64,000 nucleotides of DNA from Rhodococcus sp. IEGM 1379 (GCF_030056815.1 NZ_JASHKR010000017.1:1-64000); one strand, 5' to 3'; positions 8,523 through 17,041 are shown, counted from the stretch's first letter. Numbers and translations: made by a program. Notes: generated by a model from the letters alone, not told the origin.

Positions 8523-9184
8523 TGACTGCTGAACTCCGAAAAGTCGAAGCATTGCTTAATGATTCGGTGACTCCGATCCGATGGGTATTCACCGGGGATA
8601 GCATCACGCAGGGTCTGGCCCACACCAACGGGCGTCGCAGCTACGTCGAGCACTGTGCCGAACGCATACGGGGGGAACTGTCACTCTTCAACCACGTCGT
8701 CGTCAACACCGGGGTGAGCGGGAACCGTTCTTCCGATATCCGTGACGGATTTTCCCATCGCATCGAGATCTTCGAACCGTCGGTGGTTCTGATCATGCTG
8801 GGAACCAACGACGCGTTGGGCGGCGTTGACGGGCTCGAAGGTTTCCGGGAAGACCTGTCTGACATCATCTTCCGGGCGCGTGGTCTCGGTGCCGTGCCGA
8901 TTCTGCAGACACCGCCGCCCATCGATGTCGAGAACGCTCCCACCCGCGCCGGGCTAGCAGACTATGTCGATATGGTCCGCCAGGTCGCCGCATCGACGCG
9001 TGCGATTCTCGTTGATCACGATGCGCAGTGGATAGCGAATTCGCCTGACGGTCCGCAGTCGGCGCTCCTGGCCGATGCATTCCATCCGAACGAACACGGA
9101 CACTACGTGCTGGCAGACGCAGTACTGCGTGCGCTGGGTATCGCAGATACCGCCAGTCCGGCTGCCGCTGCGGTGATGTCGTGA
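8522..9184 (+). CDS. SGNH/GDSL hydrolase, possible sialoside O-acetylesterase
   Basis: Small serine esterase of the SGNH superfamily, 220 residues from the ATG at 8522, which overlaps the nanE stop. Visible blocks are FTGDSITQG (nucleophile Ser, block I), NTGVSGN (block II Gly), LGTNDAL (block III Asn) and DAFHPNEHGH (catalytic Asp/His, block V). There is no signal peptide, so it acts in the cytoplasm. Lying between nanE and nagA in a coupled operon, it could remove O-acetyl groups from imported sialic acid or from an amino-sugar intermediate. The family also contains lipases and acyl-CoA thioesterases, so the substrate is inference from context. Confidence 0.85.
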   Translation: MTAELRKVEALLNDSVTPIRWVFTGDSITQGLAHTNGRRSYVEHCAERIRGELSLFNHVVVNTGVSGNRSSDIRDGFSHRIEIFEPSVVLIMLGTNDALGGVDGLEGFREDLSDIIFRARGLGAVPILQTPPPIDVENAPTRAGLADYVDMVRQVAASTRAILVDHDAQWIANSPDGPQSALLADAFHPNEHGHYVLADAVLRALGIADTASPAAAAVMS

Positions 9185-10350
9185 TCCTGCGTGGGCGCCT
9201 GATCACCGGAGGTCGACTCCTGCCGGACGGCGTCGTTGAGACCGTGGGTGATCGTGTGGTGTGGGCCGGTCCGGCATCGGAGCGCAAGGATCCGGTTCCC
9301 GAGCCCGCGGAGCCTGGCACCACAATCATCCCCGGTCTCGTCGACGTTCACTGTCACGGCGCCGGCGGATTCGGATTCCCGGAAGCCGATTCAGAAGGCT
9401 CCACCGCGGCAGCCGACCACCATCGGCACAACGGAACCACCTCGGTCGTAGGGTCGTTGGTCTCGGCACCCCCCGAGATCCTGCGTCAGCGCATCGACCT
9501 GCTCGCCAGTCTCGTGGACGACGGCACACTTGCCGGGATTCACCTGGAAGGGCCGTTTCTCTCGGTATTGCGTTGTGGTGCTCAAGATCCCGCGAGTATT
9601 CTCGACGGAGACCCCGCACTGCTCGAGTCGCTGTTGGAATCTGGGCGCGGCCACATCCGGTCGATGACGATCGCACCCGAGACAGCGCACTTCGCGGAAC
9701 TCTCGACGATGCTTCAGACTCACGGCGTCGTGGTTAGTGTGGGTCATACCGACGCATCCAACCCCACAGCAACGCGTTCGATCGCACATTCTGCGCACGC
9801 GCCGCTCAGTGCAACACATCTCTTCAACGGGATGGCGCCGATGCACCACCGTGCGCCGGGTGCTGTGGCCGCTTGCCTGTCAGCCGCAGCTCGCGGGCAG
9901 ATGGTGGTGGAACTAGTTGGTGACGGGGTCCATCTGGCAGACGAAACAGTCTCCACAGTCTTCGATTTGGTGGGTCCGCACCAAATTGCATTAGTCTCCG
10001 ATGCAATGGCAGCGGCCGGTATGCCGGACGGGCGGTATCCGCTTGGGCCGCTGGACGTGGACGTGGTCGCTGGAGTGGCCAGATTGGCGGGACAAGGCGA
10101 CACGGCAATTGCCGGTGGTACCAGTCGGCTGATGGATATCGTTCGTAGAACTGTGATCCATGCCGGCGTAGATCTATTGTCAGCGGTTACTGCCGCAACC
10201 GGTACACCCGCTGCGCTGTTGGGCCTGACCGGCAAGGTCGGTGACCTCACCCCGGGTTGTCGTGCCGATCTTGTTGTCATCGACAAAGAACTCTTTCCCC
10301 GAGCCGTCATGGCTTCGGGTAGCTGGCTCACGAAAACCCTGGAAAGCTGA
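9181..10350 (+). CDS. nagA: N-acetylglucosamine-6-phosphate deacetylase
   Basis: Amidohydrolase-superfamily enzyme that removes acetate from GlcNAc-6-phosphate, 389 residues, GTG start overlapping the previous stop. Metal-site and substrate motifs are DVHCHGAGG (His57/His59), GIHLEGPFLS, VSVGHTDA, ATHLFNGMAPMHHRAPG, ELVGDGVHL and the catalytic Asp in ALVSDAMAAAGMPDG. The product GlcN-6-phosphate is passed to NagB, encoded 13 bases downstream. It also serves general chitin-monomer or peptidoglycan amino-sugar catabolism. Confidence 0.95.
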   Translation: MILRGRLITGGRLLPDGVVETVGDRVVWAGPASERKDPVPEPAEPGTTIIPGLVDVHCHGAGGFGFPEADSEGSTAAADHHRHNGTTSVVGSLVSAPPEILRQRIDLLASLVDDGTLAGIHLEGPFLSVLRCGAQDPASILDGDPALLESLLESGRGHIRSMTIAPETAHFAELSTMLQTHGVVVSVGHTDASNPTATRSIAHSAHAPLSATHLFNGMAPMHHRAPGAVAACLSAAARGQMVVELVGDGVHLADETVSTVFDLVGPHQIALVSDAMAAAGMPDGRYPLGPLDVDVVAGVARLAGQGDTAIAGGTSRLMDIVRRTVIHAGVDLLSAVTAATGTPAALLGLTGKVGDLTPGCRADLVVIDKELFPRAVMASGSWLTKTLES

Positions 10351-10363
10351 GGCAAGGACCCCG

Positions 10364-11143
10364 ATGGAAATTGTTATCGTCAACGACGCGGATTCGGCCG
10401 GTACGGTCGTCGCCGACATCTTCGACCACGCAGTTCGTTCCGGCGCAAGAACTCTGGGCTTGGCCACCGGCTCGTCGCCCCTGTCCGTGTATCGCGATCT
10501 CGCACGGCGTCATCGCGAAGAAGGGTTGAGTTTTGCAGGGCTGCAAGCATTTCTGCTCGACGAGTACGTCGGACTCCCCGACGGCCACCCAGAGTCTTAC
10601 GCTCAGGTGATCCGTACGGAACTGGTCGATCATATCGACCTCGACAGTGCACGCGTCTTCAGCCCGAACGGAACCACCGGAGACCCCTTCGGTGCGGCCG
10701 CGGCTTATGATCGCGCGATCGCCGCAAACGGACCCGTGGACCTGCAACTCCTGGGCATCGGGGCAAACGGCCACATCGGGTTCAATGAACCGACGTCGTC
10801 ACTGACTTCACGCACACGCGTGAAGACTCTGACCGAACAGACCCGCCGCGACAATGCCAGGTTTTTCGAGAGCCTCGAGGACGTTCCGCGGCATGTGATC
10901 ACCCAGGGGCTCGGAACAATCTGCGATGCACGGCACTTGGTAATGATTGCGACCGGCGAGCACAAGGCTGCCGCGATTGCGGCTGCAGTCGAGGGCCCGC
11001 TCGCGGCAGTATGCCCCGCGTCGGTTCTCCAACTGCACCCGCACGCCACTGTCGTGATCGACGAAGCTGCGGCGTCGCAACTCCAACTTACCGAGTTTTA
11101 CAAGACCGTGTCAGCGCACAAACCTCTGGCGCAGCACTACTGA
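10364..11143 (+). CDS. nagB: Glucosamine-6-phosphate deaminase
   Basis: Converts GlcN-6-phosphate to fructose-6-phosphate and ammonia, 259 residues, the last step of the locus. Diagnostic motifs are LATGSSPLSVY, FLLDEYVGL, LLGIGANGHIGFNEP and SRTRVKTLTEQTR. The ATG at 10364 has AAGGA upstream. The frame stays open back into nagA, but that extension is not NagB-like. Its 3' end overlaps the convergent fadD17 by seven bases with no terminator in between, so read-through antisense RNA into either gene is possible. Confidence 0.95.
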   Translation: MEIVIVNDADSAGTVVADIFDHAVRSGARTLGLATGSSPLSVYRDLARRHREEGLSFAGLQAFLLDEYVGLPDGHPESYAQVIRTELVDHIDLDSARVFSPNGTTGDPFGAAAAYDRAIAANGPVDLQLLGIGANGHIGFNEPTSSLTSRTRVKTLTEQTRRDNARFFESLEDVPRHVITQGLGTICDARHLVMIATGEHKAAAIAAAVEGPLAAVCPASVLQLHPHATVVIDEAAASQLQLTEFYKTVSAHKPLAQHY

Positions 11144-12789
11144 ACGTGAACGGGCTGGGCCACATCCTCGCGAATCTTTTCGAGGGTGAGGGCCCGCTCA
11201 GGCGTGAGCAATTGGAAGTCCTTTTCGCCCCGCTGACGGATCCACACCGGATCAGTGGTGTTCCACCGCTCGGCGCTCTGGGTTCGAGTGACTACCTTGA
11301 ACGTCGCGGTTCGCGGGAATTCACTACAGACCCGAATGAGGGTCGGTTTCTGTTTCGGGCCGAGTTCGGGACGCGAATCTATGTAGGCGGCAACCGCTTC
11401 GGGGTCAAAGTTCGAGACATCGCCCACCGGGATCACCGACACCATGACGCGGTCTCCGACATCACTGTCCGGAACGGCGTAGACGGAGACATGCGCAAAC
11501 CCGGGGAATCCGGTTAGCGCACGCTCGATGGGCGCCGCACCGATGTTCTCACCGTCGACGCGCAGCCAACCCGAACTGCGGCCGGCGAAGTAGACGTAGC
11601 CGTCGGCGTCGGCGTACGCGAGGTCGCCACTCCAGTACTTCCCGCCGCGCATGCGCTCGGCGTCGGCTTCGGGATTCTTGTAGTAGCCGGCGAAGGTGCC
11701 CGGTCCGGTGACGTTGACCATTTCGCCGGTTGCCTCGTCGGCGTTGGTGATTCGGCCGTCGGAGTCGAATTGCGCAGGCGGGCAGGGAACTCCGGTATCA
11801 GGATGAAGGATCTTCACACTGTCGGGCAACAGTCCGAGTGTGCCGGCTCGGGGAACCGGCGCTGCACCGATCGAAACGCCGCCTTCGGTGGAACCGAAAC
11901 CGTCGATGACACGCGCATCGAAGCGTCGGACGAATGTAGCGACCGCCGGAGCGGAGCCTTCGTTGCCGTACATGATCCTCAGCGTGTTGTCGTGATCGTC
12001 AGGCTGCTCGGGAGTCGATGCAATGAACGAGAGAGGTTTACCGACGTAGTTGGAAAACGTGATCCCGAACTTGCGGACGTCGGGCAGAAATCCTGAGGCA
12101 GAGAACTTGCGACGCATGCCAATTGCGCACTTGCGGTGAAGTGCGATCGCCCAGGCGGCCATGATCGCATTGGAGTGGAACATGGGCATCGCCATGTAGA
12201 CGACATCGTCCGGCCCGAGTCCGAATCGATCACCGAGCATGATCGCGGGATCTGCGATCTTGTGGTGGGTGCAGCGTACGGCTTTGGGGTCACCACTGGT
12301 TCCGGAGGTGAAGATGAGCATCAGTAGGTCGTCGGGCGCCGCCGCAACAGCGTGCTGCGGCGAGTGGGCAAAGGGTGCCAACAGTTCCTGCCACTCGGGC
12401 GAGTCCACGTTGACAACACGAACGGCGCCGAGGTCGACGCCTTCGAGCAGATGCATCTGGTTGTTCTCGGTGAAGATGATCTGGCAATCGGAGAGCTCGA
12501 CGTCGCGAGCCAGCGCCGGGCCGCGACGGGTGGTGTTGAGACCCGCCGCGACAGTGCCGGAAAATGCTGCGGCACCGAGGAGCAGTGAGAATTCCGGAAT
12601 GTTCTCCATCAACAGCCCGAAGTGTCGTGGGCTGTTGTGATCGAGAAGTGAATCGAGCAGTGCGGCGCGGTCGAACGAGTACTGGATGTGCTCACGCCAA
12701 CTGAGGACCTGATCCTCGAAGCTGATGCCGTACGCGTCGATCTCGCTGACTCCGAGGAGTAGGTCGGAAACAGTGGGGCTCTCACTCAT
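11137..12789 (-). CDS. fadD17: Steroid side-chain acyl-CoA synthetase
   Basis: Adenylate-forming acyl-CoA ligase of 550 residues, cytoplasmic. The P-loop-like motif is LIFTSGTSGDPKAV, the A5-type motif is IDGFGSTEGG, and the A8 region contains YWSGDLAYADADGY. A C-terminal lysine in FPRTATFKVV fits the A10 catalytic Lys. It sits directly upstream in map order of fadE27 and fadE26, in the same order as M. tuberculosis fadE26-fadE27-fadD17 (Rv3504-Rv3506), where FadD17 activates C24 steroid acids. The assignment rests on this synteny. Its start overlaps the upstream start region of fadE27 closely, so it is the last gene of a fadE26-fadE27-fadD17 operon transcribed from the KstR-boxed promoter near 15217. 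Confidence 0.88.
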   Translation of the reverse strand: MSESPTVSDLLLGVSEIDAYGISFEDQVLSWREHIQYSFDRAALLDSLLDHNSPRHFGLLMENIPEFSLLLGAAAFSGTVAAGLNTTRRGPALARDVELSDCQIIFTENNQMHLLEGVDLGAVRVVNVDSPEWQELLAPFAHSPQHAVAAAPDDLLMLIFTSGTSGDPKAVRCTHHKIADPAIMLGDRFGLGPDDVVYMAMPMFHSNAIMAAWAIALHRKCAIGMRRKFSASGFLPDVRKFGITFSNYVGKPLSFIASTPEQPDDHDNTLRIMYGNEGSAPAVATFVRRFDARVIDGFGSTEGGVSIGAAPVPRAGTLGLLPDSVKILHPDTGVPCPPAQFDSDGRITNADEATGEMVNVTGPGTFAGYYKNPEADAERMRGGKYWSGDLAYADADGYVYFAGRSSGWLRVDGENIGAAPIERALTGFPGFAHVSVYAVPDSDVGDRVMVSVIPVGDVSNFDPEAVAAYIDSRPELGPKQKPTLIRVCSEFPRTATFKVVTRTQSAERWNTTDPVWIRQRGEKDFQLLTPERALTLEKIREDVAQPVHVQ

Positions 12790-12849
12790 AACTGCATCAT
12801 CTTCGTTTCTTCGAGGATCAGGTCTGTTGTTTCCACTCGGTGGGACGGA

Positions 12850-13971
12850 TCAAGCGGGAACGCTTGCCAATTCCTTACCGAGAATGCGCAACTGATCGGT
12901 GGCGCTTCCCAGGAAGAATTCGTGGCGCTTGGCAGCGAGGAAGTACCGGTGAACCGGGTGATCCTCGTCCAGCCCGACGCCGCCGTGAACGTGAACAGCG
13001 GTGTGCGCGACTCGATGCCCGGCGTCAGCTGCCCAGAACTTGGCGGTCTGGACGGCCTCAGCGGCTGGTAGGCCTTCACTCAGACGCCAGGCAGCAGCCC
13101 ACAGTGTCAGTCGCACGCCCTTGACGTCGATGTATCCGTCGGCGAGGCGCTGCGCTACAGCCTGGAAACTGCCGATCGGGCGGCCGAACTGCACTCGCTC
13201 GCGTGCGTACTCGGCGGTCAGCTTCAGCGCCTGATCAAGGACGCCGTATTGGTAGGCACTGGAACCGAGTCGCGCGCGTTCGACGATCCAGTCGGCGATC
13301 TCGGTGCCCTGAGCCGGCGAGCCGAGGACTCGGGCGTCGGAAAGCTGGACCGATTCGAAGTCCACCTGCCCGGCACTGCCGAAATCGACTACGGACTCGC
13401 GTGTAATCGAGACTCCGGAATCGCTGGGCTGCACCAGGAACACGACAACGCCGTCGTCGGTCAGAGCCGGTACCAGGAAGAGATCGGCGACCGGTGCGCT
13501 GTCGACGATGATCTTGGATCCCTGGAGGGTCCAACCGTCGACGGTCCGGGAAGCGCGGGTGGTCGGAAGGGCCGGATTATCGTTGAACTCCTCGGCCAAT
13601 GCTGCCGTGAGAATCTTTTCGCCGGAAGCCGCAGTTGCTGCCCACTCGGTGCGTTGTGCGTCGTTGCCGAATTCTGCAATCGCACTGGCAGAAGTCATGA
13701 TTGAGGTCAAGAAGGGCACAGCGGCTACGCCGCGGCCCAACTCGACCAGGATGCTGCACTGCTCCAGGACTCCGAATCCGTCGCCGCCGACAGACTCCGG
13801 TAGTGCGGCGCTGAGTACGCCGGAGGAAGCGAGAGTGGTCCAGAGGGCCAGATCGGTCCGGTCTTCGGCTGCGTCGAGTACCCGCAGGCGATCATTGGTA
13901 ACCAGTTCGCTGACAATTCCGCGGGTGAGGCCGGCCAGATCGTTCTGGGCCTCTGTCAAGGTGAAATCCAT
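12850..13971 (-). CDS. fadE27: Steroid acyl-CoA dehydrogenase, FadE27-like subunit
   Basis: FAD-dependent acyl-CoA dehydrogenase of 373 residues. It begins MDFTLTEAQNDLAG and has QYGVLDQALKLTAEYARERVQFGRPIG-type C-terminal helices and VHVHGGVGLDEDHPVHRYF near the end. Steroid-specific ACADs are alpha2beta2 heterotetramers in which each active site is built from both partners. The adjacent fadE26 supplies the other subunit (ChsE4-ChsE5 in M. tuberculosis, acting on the C5 side chain of 3-oxo-cholest-4-en-26-oyl-CoA). The ATG at 13971 is chosen; the open frame beyond it overlaps fadE26 and is not coding. Confidence 0.88.
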   Translation of the reverse strand: MDFTLTEAQNDLAGLTRGIVSELVTNDRLRVLDAAEDRTDLALWTTLASSGVLSAALPESVGGDGFGVLEQCSILVELGRGVAAVPFLTSIMTSASAIAEFGNDAQRTEWAATAASGEKILTAALAEEFNDNPALPTTRASRTVDGWTLQGSKIIVDSAPVADLFLVPALTDDGVVVFLVQPSDSGVSITRESVVDFGSAGQVDFESVQLSDARVLGSPAQGTEIADWIVERARLGSSAYQYGVLDQALKLTAEYARERVQFGRPIGSFQAVAQRLADGYIDVKGVRLTLWAAAWRLSEGLPAAEAVQTAKFWAADAGHRVAHTAVHVHGGVGLDEDHPVHRYFLAAKRHEFFLGSATDQLRILGKELASVPA

Positions 13972-13985
13972 GTCTCGAACAGTCC

Positions 13986-15167
13986 TTATCGCTTTGAGGG
14001 CGGCAAGCCCAGGGCCGTCATGCCGATGATGTCGCGCTGCACCTCGTTGGTGCCGCCGCCGAATGTCAGGATCAAGGCGGAGCGGTGCATGCGTTCGATT
14101 CGTCCACGCAGAAGTGCGCCGGGGGAGTTCTGCCGGATCACTGCGGAAGATCCGAGGATTTCCATCAGCAACCGGTAAGCCTCGGTAGCGAATTCGGTGC
14201 CGAACACCTTGTTGGCCGACGCTGCCTCCGGTCCAGGCGCGTGATCGGTGGCTGACGCGATTTCCCAGTTCATCAGCTTGAGATACTCGGCCTTGGCGTG
14301 GACACGGGCCAGATTGATCTGCACCCATTCCTGATCGATCATCCGTCGACCGTCGGGCAGTTTGGTGTTCTGAGCCCACTCCCGGACCTCACGCTGAGCG
14401 GTCAGAATCGGACCGGCAGAGGTGAGTGCGACGCGTTCGTGGTTGAGCTGATTGGTAATCAGACCCCAGCCGCCGTGTTCCTGCCCGACGATCGACGACG
14501 CCGGAACACGTACGTCCTGGTAGTAGGTGGCGCTGGTGTCGGGTCCGGCCATCGTGTGGACCGGTGTATACGAGAAGCCTTCTGCCGTAGTCGGGACGAT
14601 CAGCATGCTGATTCCCTTGTGCTTCTTGGCTTCCGGATCTGTACGGCAGGCAAGCCAGATGTAGTCCGCGTACTGGATGAGGCTGGTCCACATCTTCTGG
14701 CCGTTGATGATGTAGTCGTCGCCGTCCTTGACCGCGGAGGTGCGCAGCGAGGCGAGGTCCGTGCCGGCTCCGGGCTCGGAGTATCCGATCGCAAAATGCA
14801 GCTCGCCCCGCGAGATCTTCGGGAGGAAGAATGCCTTCTGCTCGTCGGTGCCGAAATGCATGATTGTCGGTGCCACGGAATTAATCGTCAGGAAGGGAAC
14901 CGGTGCGCCGGCGATCGCTGCTTCGTCCGTGAAGATCAGCTGATCCATCGCGGAGCGTTCCTGTCCGCCGTACTCCTTGGGCCAGCCGAGCGTGAGCCAC
15001 CCGTCCTGGCCCATCTGCGCGACAACCTCGCGGTAGACGTTGCCTTCGCCGTATTCACCCGTGGTTGCGGCGAGAGCTTCGCGGCGAGCCGGTGTCATGA
15101 GTTGGGCGAAGTAGGCACGCAACTCCTCCTGCAGCTCTTGCTGCTCAGGGGTGTAGGTGATGTGCAT
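13986..15167 (-). CDS. fadE26: Steroid acyl-CoA dehydrogenase, FadE26-like subunit
   Basis: Acyl-CoA dehydrogenase of 393 residues, partner of FadE27 in the predicted heterotetramer. It shows the FAD/substrate loop HFAIGYSEPGAGTDLASLRT and the C-terminal FGGGTNEVQRDIIG motif that contacts FAD in this family. The ATG at 15167 is preferred because GGAGAGG lies just upstream. An in-frame ATG at 15209 would extend the protein past the promoter box. It is the first gene of the leftward sterol operon. A KstR-like box at 15204-15217 lies about 40 bases upstream, so derepression by cholesterol metabolites is expected. Confidence 0.9.
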   Translation of the reverse strand: MHITYTPEQQELQEELRAYFAQLMTPARREALAATTGEYGEGNVYREVVAQMGQDGWLTLGWPKEYGGQERSAMDQLIFTDEAAIAGAPVPFLTINSVAPTIMHFGTDEQKAFFLPKISRGELHFAIGYSEPGAGTDLASLRTSAVKDGDDYIINGQKMWTSLIQYADYIWLACRTDPEAKKHKGISMLIVPTTAEGFSYTPVHTMAGPDTSATYYQDVRVPASSIVGQEHGGWGLITNQLNHERVALTSAGPILTAQREVREWAQNTKLPDGRRMIDQEWVQINLARVHAKAEYLKLMNWEIASATDHAPGPEAASANKVFGTEFATEAYRLLMEILGSSAVIRQNSPGALLRGRIERMHRSALILTFGGGTNEVQRDIIGMTALGLPPSKR

Positions 15168-15203
15168 GGTTGCCTCTCCGGTAGAGATACAAATCGTTTG
15201 TTC

Positions 15204-15217
15204 TGACACAAGTTCTA
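15204..15217 (-). promoter_or_regulatory. KstR-like operator for fadE26-fadE27-fadD17
   Basis: TGACACAAGTTCTA fits the KstR half-site pattern TNNAACNNGTTNNA at all but one conserved position when read on the minus strand. It is 37 bases upstream of the fadE26 start. KstR is the TetR repressor of sterol catabolism in rhodococci and mycobacteria. Confidence 0.65.
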
Positions 15218-15289
15218 TCTACAAGGCCAGTGGTGCAGTCTCTAACGTCGACTGATCGAAGGCGTCGATTTCACTACTTTTTCGAATCA

Positions 15290-15318
15290 TTGCACAGGAC
15301 TGGAACAGGTTCTAGTGT
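15290..15318 (+). promoter_or_regulatory. Promoter and KstR box for fdxD
   Basis: TGGAACAGGTTCTA (15301-15314) is a perfect TNNAACNNGTTNNA match. It lies between a TTGCAC (15290-15295) and a TAGTGT (15313-15318) spaced 17 bases, so bound repressor would cover the promoter. The fdxD start is about 95 bases downstream. Confidence 0.7.
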
Positions 15319-15409
15319 TACGGGAGGAACGGTGTGCAGTGCAGCCGCGAAGCGACTGCTCCGGACTTGTGTTCGTACGTGCGTAGATGAGTAGAGAAGA
15401 GGAACGTTC

Positions 15410-15601
15410 ATGGAGGTCAGGGTTGATCTGGACCGTTGTGAGGCCAATGGAGTGTGTGTCGGTATCGCTCCCGATATTTTCGACCTCGACGACAACGAGG
15501 AGCTCGTGATCAGTTCCGTACGTCCGCCGGAGGATCGCTGGGAGGATGTTCGCTCCGCGATCGCACAGTGTCCGCGCGCGGCATTGACCGAACATCCCTG
15601 A
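15410..15601 (+). CDS. fdxD: Small 3Fe-4S-type ferredoxin
   Basis: Sixty-three-residue acidic ferredoxin. Cysteines at 10, 16 and 54 (CEANGVC and QCP) give the CX5C...CP pattern of single-cluster [3Fe-4S] ferredoxins that serve cytochromes P450 in actinomycetes. Position and size match M. tuberculosis Rv3503c. In the sterol regulon it may deliver electrons to a P450 such as CYP125 or CYP142, or to a Rieske oxygenase; neither is encoded in this window. ATG start with a purine-rich leader (GAGGAACGTTC), just downstream of a perfect KstR box. Confidence 0.9.
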   Translation: MEVRVDLDRCEANGVCVGIAPDIFDLDDNEELVISSVRPPEDRWEDVRSAIAQCPRAALTEHP

Positions 15602-15607
15602 GGGCTA

Positions 15608-15636
15608 TTGCCCAAAACAGGAACACGTTCTAAGGT
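15608..15636 (+). promoter_or_regulatory. Promoter and KstR box for hsd4A
   Basis: AGGAACACGTTCTA (15619-15632) matches seven of eight conserved positions of TNNAACNNGTTNNA. It lies between TTGCCC (15608-15613) and TAAGGT (15631-15636), spaced 17, the same geometry as at fdxD and yrbE4A. It starts only seven bases after the fdxD stop, so hsd4A has its own regulated promoter. Confidence 0.65.
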
Positions 15637-15712
15637 TGCGAATCTGTGGGGCCCAGCTACTCAGCCGAGCGGGAACGGGCCCATGACAGCATAGAACCGG
15701 GAGAACGCGTCG

Positions 15713-16630
15713 ATGAATGCCCTGAACAGTCCAGAAACGAGCCTCGAAGGCAAGGTTGCCATCGTGACCGGTGCCGGATCGGGACTCGGAAAGTTCGAGG
15801 CGATCGGCCTGGCCAAGGCCGGTGCATCGGTGGTCGTCAACGATCTGGCGCCCAGTGAAGCCGTCGAGACAACTCTCGAAGAGATTCGGGGGCTCGGTGC
15901 CAAGGTCGAGTTCGTCGCCGGCAATGTCGGTGAACGTTCCACCGCCGACGCTCTCATGGAGAGGGCAGAGGGTCAGTTCGGCAGCGTCGACATCATTGTC
16001 AACAACGCCGGCGTTGTCCGTGACCGGATGCTGTTCAACATGTCCGACGAGGACTGGGATCTGGTACTCGAAGTTCACCTGCGCGGACATTTCCTGTTGT
16101 GCCGCAACGCAGCTACGTACTGGCGGGCAAAATCCAAGGCGGCCGGCGCTCCGGTATACGGGCGGATCATCAATACGTCGTCCGAGGCCGGATTGCTCGG
16201 TCCGGAGGGGCAGCCGAATTACGGTGCGGCCAAGGCCGGAATCACGGCGCTGACGCTCTCCGCTGCTCGCGGACTGTCCCGCTACGGCGTTCGCGCCAAC
16301 GCGATTTGCCCCCGGGCTCGTACGACGATGACCGAAGGCGTATTCGGTGACGCACCGGTCGACGGTATCGATCCGCTCTCGCCCGAACATGTGGCGTCGT
16401 TGGTCTCGTACCTGGCTTCACCGGCGGCAGACGCCATCAACGGGCAGGTCTTTGTCGTTTACGGTCCGATGGTTGCCTTGATGGCAGCTCCGGTCGTGGA
16501 GCAGCGGTTCGATGCGGACGGCGACGCCTGGTCTTCGGAAGCGTTGTCCGCAGCGATGGGTGAGTATTTTGCCGATCGCGATCCGGGCAAGATGTTTTCG
16601 GCTTCGGCCGCGCTTCGCGCGCTGGGCTGA
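15713..16630 (+). CDS. hsd4A: Short-chain dehydrogenase, 17-beta-hydroxysteroid / 3-hydroxyacyl-CoA dehydrogenase
   Basis: NAD-dependent SDR of 305 residues. It has the cofactor motif TGAGSGLG near residue 19, NNAGVVRD near residue 97 and the catalytic Ser...YxxxK triad (NTSSEAG, then NYGAAKAG). It corresponds by order and size to M. tuberculosis Rv3502c, whose relatives act both as 17-beta-hydroxysteroid dehydrogenase and as beta-hydroxyacyl-CoA dehydrogenase in sterol side-chain oxidation. It has its own KstR-boxed promoter about 80 bases upstream and a strong hairpin about 40 bases downstream. It sits between fdxD and the mce4 operon, so the product probably handles the imported sterol. 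Confidence 0.85.
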   Translation: MNALNSPETSLEGKVAIVTGAGSGLGKFEAIGLAKAGASVVVNDLAPSEAVETTLEEIRGLGAKVEFVAGNVGERSTADALMERAEGQFGSVDIIVNNAGVVRDRMLFNMSDEDWDLVLEVHLRGHFLLCRNAATYWRAKSKAAGAPVYGRIINTSSEAGLLGPEGQPNYGAAKAGITALTLSAARGLSRYGVRANAICPRARTTMTEGVFGDAPVDGIDPLSPEHVASLVSYLASPAADAINGQVFVVYGPMVALMAAPVVEQRFDADGDAWSSEALSAAMGEYFADRDPGKMFSASAALRALG

Positions 16631-16668
16631 GTGGTCCGTGCGCTGGGCTGATCTACTTTGCCAACGCT

Positions 16669-16702
16669 TTGCCCGCGACACGAAACTCTTTGTCGCGGGC
16701 AA
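16669..16702 (+). terminator. Hairpin after hsd4A
   Basis: Perfect 12-base inverted repeat TTGCCCGCGACA/TGTCGCGGGCAA with a ten-base loop, 38 bases after the hsd4A stop. No T-run follows, so it is a non-canonical terminator or RNA-stabilising hairpin. Confidence 0.55.
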
Positions 16703-17041
16703 CCGGGCGATTTGACTGATCCTTGGTAGAAATAGCGTGTTCGCGTGTCTGGTTGGCGAGGTTGCTTGCTGACGCGTCCAGTGAGACTCCCGGTCTCGAA
16801 AAAGCTGGACTGTGTTCTATTTTGCACTTTAGATTGTTGTGCTGCGGCGGTCGTGTGGTCGAGTCGCCATTCGGAGGTGACGATTTTCCGACTGTTTGCC
16901 AGATTGCGTCGAGTCCTCCAAAAGTACTAATTTGCAACATATTTCGATGAAATTTTCGGGTATCCAGCACACTTGAGTGCTTGCTGTACACGGAGCACCT
17001 ACCCGAGATTTCAGAAATTCATCTGTTATCTGTCACTTTCT
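16703..17041. other. Non-coding stretch before the mce4 promoter
   Basis: About 340 bases between the hsd4A hairpin and the mce4 promoter. No convincing gene was seen: short open frames exist but lack ribosome sites and protein-like composition. The last part is AT-richer than the flanks, as expected upstream of a promoter. Confidence 0.5.

Noticed and set aside
2802-11143. DasR-type operators for nag genes
   Set aside because: No match to the ACTGGTCTAGACCA-type palindrome was seen; the repeated 15-mer at 2572/2765 is the better candidate.
16745-16930. Possible 61-codon gene in the gap before mce4
   Set aside because: No ribosome site, unusual Cys/Arg/Trp-rich composition and competing frames; not supported.
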